Source of the DNA: Candidatus Nitrosopumilus sp.
GTDB lineage: Archaea > Thermoproteota > Nitrososphaeria > Nitrososphaerales > Nitrosopumilaceae
NCBI GenBank assembly: GCA_022758935.1
Contig: JAEMQG010000074.1
Coordinates: 1-8,623, forward strand
Reading direction: 5' to 3'
Length of the DNA: 8,623 bases
The notes under the pieces were generated by a model that was not told the DNA's origin, searched no databases, and worked only from the letters and a program-made list of their open reading frames with translations. Below, piece by piece: positions 6,350 through 8,623 of the stretch; positions within the stretch are counted from its first letter, which is position 1; each line of letters begins with the position of its first letter. The position numbers were made by a program, and so were the translations under genes.

Positions 6350-8623
6350 TATACTTTCTCCTTGATTAGTAATCTTGGGGCTATATTCAGACTTTGCATT
6401 TCTTGCAATAAAAGTTTGAAGGCATATGCAACAGATACGGATGAAACTTTTGCTTTGTCTCCACAAACTCTGCAAACATATTTTCTTTGTTTGACATCGT
6501 GATAAGCTACCAATCCACATCTCTCACAAACAAAAATATCTGATTTATCAGATTCGTCAAGTAATCTATCTTTAAGTATCATTGATGCCCCATATGCTAT
6601 CAAACAGTCCCTCTCCATTTCACCAAATCTTAATCCACCGCCTCTTGCTCTACCTTCAGTTGGTTGTTTTGTTAACATCTGAACTTGTCCACGAGCCCTT
6701 GCATGAATCTTGTCTGCTACCATGTGATGCAATTTCTGATAATATACTACTCCAATGAACACTTCGACTGGGAATGATTTACCAGTTCTTCCATCATACA
6801 TTGTTTCTTTTCCAGAATATTTGAAACCGTTAGCATCCATTACTAGTTTAACTTCATCCATTTTTTCACCAACAAAAGCAGAGCCATCAAATTGGCTTCC
6901 CCGCAATGCAGCAGCTTTGCCACAAATCGATTCCATGAACATTCCAACCGTCATTCTTGACGGAAATGCATGTGGATTAATCAACACATCCGGTGAAATT
7001 CCATCTGCAGTATACGGCAAATCTTCATTTTTTGCTAAAATTCCGAGAACACCTTTCTGTCCATGTCTTGATGCAAATTTGTCACCAATCTCAGGAATTC
7101 TCATGTCTCTTACTCTAATCTTATACATCTTTCCACCTTCATTTGATTGTGTCATTACAACTGTATCGACAACACCAGTTTCAGATGGTCTTACTCCAAT
7201 TGAAGTATCTCTTCTGTAAGGACCAGATGATTCGAATTCCCTATACTCTTCCATAAATCTTGGTGGACTAGTTTTTCCAATTAAAATATCTCCACCATGA
7301 ACTGGAGATTCAGATGCAACAACTCCGTCTTCTTCCAATAATCTGTAGGCCTTTTCTCCTTTGTAACCTCTGATATTATCTTCAGCGTTAGGAATCTCAA
7401 AAGTATCACGCATTCCACCAGGATATTGTTTTGCCTCAGCGTCATAAATTCTAAAGAAGAAAGTTCTCCCTAAACCTCTATCAACGGATGCTTTACTAAG
7501 TACGATGGCATCTTCAATGTTATAACCGTCAAATGGTAATACCGCCACAACACAATTTTGTCCAGCTGGTCTGTCTTCCAATCCCAGTAATTTCATTGCT
7601 TTTGTATTAACAATAGGTGTTTGAGGATATAGCATTAAGTGCTGTCTCACATAAGTACTAGTGTTCATCATAGGTGTTGAAAATCCTAAACTTTGTTTTG
7701 CCATTGCAGATTCATATGTGTTTCTTGGAGATTGATTATGTTCTGGATATGGGATGATAGAAGCACCTGCTCCCAAAATTGCTGGTGGGAATACTTCAAG
7801 ATGAGTATGTTTCTTTGCATCTTTTTCATCTAATGTAACATAGCAGTTTTCTTCTTCGTTAGCGTCAATCATTTCCAACACACCCATACGCAATAAATCA
7901 ATCCATGAAAGTAATTTCTTGGAGATTTTATCCAAAAGATCTTGTGTCAGTAAAGGTTTGTTATCTTTGATAATAATTAATGGACGTAAAACTCGTCCTG
8001 CATTACAATTAACGTATAGCCTTTTAGTTGATCCTTCTATGTCTGACTTATGGAATGAAATTCCTACATGAGGATGAATCTTTGAAGTTCTTCTAAGTTC
8101 CCTTAGTGACTGAGCTAGTTGCTCACCGTCTTTGTAATAACCAATTAATCTACCATCAACAAATACTCTAGCTCCATCTTTTTTCACATCTTCTTTGGCA
8201 TCAAAGAAATAAATTGTTTTTAGTTCATAGAGTTTCTCAACGATTTCTTCTGATGGAACATTTACAGAAATAATTCCAGAAAGCGCCAAGTTTTTCACAA
8301 GACCGCAATTAGAGCCTTCAGGAGTTTCACTTGGACATATCCTTCCAAAGTGTGTAGCATGTAAATCTCTTGCCTCAAAGTGCGGTTGAGTTCTACTTAG
8401 TGGGGATTGAATTCTTCTAATATGACTAATTGTGGATAGATAATTTGTCATATCAAGCAATTGCGTCACACCTACACGCCCCCTACCCCAATTTCCTGTT
8501 GCTATAGCATTGTTTAATTTATCAGTAATAATTCCAGGACGGATTGCCGCAGCAACTGCGTTGATGCCCCTTTTCTGCCCTGATCTTTCAAGTTGATATT
8601 TCATATCTCGAACCAGATTTCTA
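6349..8623 (-). CDS. rpoB: DNA-directed RNA polymerase subunit B (partial, N-terminus missing)
   Basis: The frame enters from the right edge and ends at a TAA, giving the last 757 residues. Full archaeal RpoB is around 1100-1130 aa, so roughly a third is missing. It is the second-largest polymerase subunit (Rpo2, RPB2/beta homologue). Counting from the first complete codon: RRIQSPLSR and HFEARDLHATHFGRICPSET lead to ETPEGSNCGLV (from 99). GYNIEDA (366-372) holds the conserved acidic pair near the active site. GDKFASRHGQKG (513-524) is the conserved block that contacts the nucleic acid and substrate. GGLRFGEMERD precedes the C-terminal clamp zinc site C699, C702, C717 and C720. The chain is continuous through the YVTLDE...HTHLEVFPPAILGAG region, near which Euryarchaeota with split genes divide B'' from B'. 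The ATG at 8604 is internal, because coding continues upstream as RNLVRD. The TAA overlaps the rpoA start by one base, so translation of the pair is probably coupled. Confidence 0.97.
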   Translation of the reverse strand, partial: RNLVRDMKYQLERSGQKRGINAVAAAIRPGIITDKLNNAIATGNWGRGRVGVTQLLDMTNYLSTISHIRRIQSPLSRTQPHFEARDLHATHFGRICPSETPEGSNCGLVKNLALSGIISVNVPSEEIVEKLYELKTIYFFDAKEDVKKDGARVFVDGRLIGYYKDGEQLAQSLRELRRTSKIHPHVGISFHKSDIEGSTKRLYVNCNAGRVLRPLIIIKDNKPLLTQDLLDKISKKLLSWIDLLRMGVLEMIDANEEENCYVTLDEKDAKKHTHLEVFPPAILGAGASIIPYPEHNQSPRNTYESAMAKQSLGFSTPMMNTSTYVRQHLMLYPQTPIVNTKAMKLLGLEDRPAGQNCVVAVLPFDGYNIEDAIVLSKASVDRGLGRTFFFRIYDAEAKQYPGGMRDTFEIPNAEDNIRGYKGEKAYRLLEEDGVVASESPVHGGDILIGKTSPPRFMEEYREFESSGPYRRDTSIGVRPSETGVVDTVVMTQSNEGGKMYKIRVRDMRIPEIGDKFASRHGQKGVLGILAKNEDLPYTADGISPDVLINPHAFPSRMTVGMFMESICGKAAALRGSQFDGSAFVGEKMDEVKLVMDANGFKYSGKETMYDGRTGKSFPVEVFIGVVYYQKLHHMVADKIHARARGQVQMLTKQPTEGRARGGGLRFGEMERDCLIAYGASMILKDRLLDESDKSDIFVCERCGLVAYHDVKQRKYVCRVCGDKAKVSSVSVAYAFKLLLQEMQSLNIAPRLLIKEKV
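6358..6363 (-). promoter_or_regulatory. Shine-Dalgarno for rpoA inside the end of rpoB
   Basis: AAGGAG on the minus strand lies 8 bases before the rpoA ATG at 6349, within the final rpoB codons. It is the clearest ribosome-binding site in the window and fixes the rpoA start, ruling out the longer upstream frame. The stop and start form TAATG, suggesting that ribosomes finishing rpoB reinitiate on rpoA. Confidence 0.8.

Noticed and set aside
6350..6520. A 57-residue N-terminal extension of rpoA starting at 6520
   Set aside because: It overlaps the conserved zinc-binding C-terminus of rpoB in another frame, its residues resemble no RpoA, and the family N-terminus plus Shine-Dalgarno sequence sit at 6349.
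6755..7219. A 154-aa plus-strand frame antisense to rpoB
   Set aside because: It lies entirely within a strongly conserved part of rpoB (including GDKFASRHGQKG); no domain or start signal is recognisable, and such antisense frames are expected by chance over long conserved genes.
1..8623. CRISPR arrays, insertion sequences, tRNA or rRNA genes, attachment sites
   Set aside because: The window is almost fully covered by five minus-strand genes and all gaps are under 60 bases. No spaced repeats, transposase motifs, terminal inverted repeats or RNA gene signatures were seen.

Overview
The window is AT-rich archaeal DNA with every supportable gene on the minus strand. It reads, in transcription order from right to left: the 3' two thirds of rpoB, a complete rpoA, a small Sm-like (LSm) gene, a secreted beta-rich protein, and the 5' part of a second secreted protein that runs off the left edge. 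The best guess is a marine ammonia-oxidising thaumarchaeon (Nitrososphaerota, Nitrosopumilus-like). Three things support this: the largest RNA polymerase subunit is one uninterrupted protein instead of the A'/A'' pair of most archaea; RpoB is continuous across the region where many Euryarchaeota split it; and both secreted proteins have the beta-domain style of thaumarchaeal envelope proteins.

Right block (2297-8623), information processing. rpoB and rpoA are fused at a TAATG junction (the stop and start share one base), with a clear Shine-Dalgarno sequence inside the end of rpoB. They encode the two halves of the RNA polymerase active centre. All expected catalytic and zinc-binding motifs are present and neither gene looks damaged. 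An LSm gene lies about 30 bases downstream of rpoA with no visible terminator between them, so it is probably co-transcribed. The order differs from the common archaeal string, in which rpoA is followed by L30e, nusA, rps12 and rps7.

Left block (1-2243), cell envelope. Two genes for exported proteins follow, each after a gap of 53-54 bases. In both gaps a TATA-like element lies about 26 bases before the start codon and no Shine-Dalgarno sequence is visible. This fits leaderless, separately transcribed genes. The first protein (386 aa) has a signal peptide, a calcium-site-like DPDLN beta domain and a C-terminal beta domain. The second (at least 342 aa) has a signal peptide, two tandem Ig-like domains and a polar Asn/Ser/Asp/Lys-rich linker.

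I see no mobile element, CRISPR array, tRNA, rRNA or new defence or metabolic system. The intergenic space is short (under 60 bases each time) and the window is mostly ordinary core and surface-protein genes. The observations most worth checking are the N-terminus of the 386-aa secreted protein, the LSm placement and start codon, and the pairing of the two surface genes.
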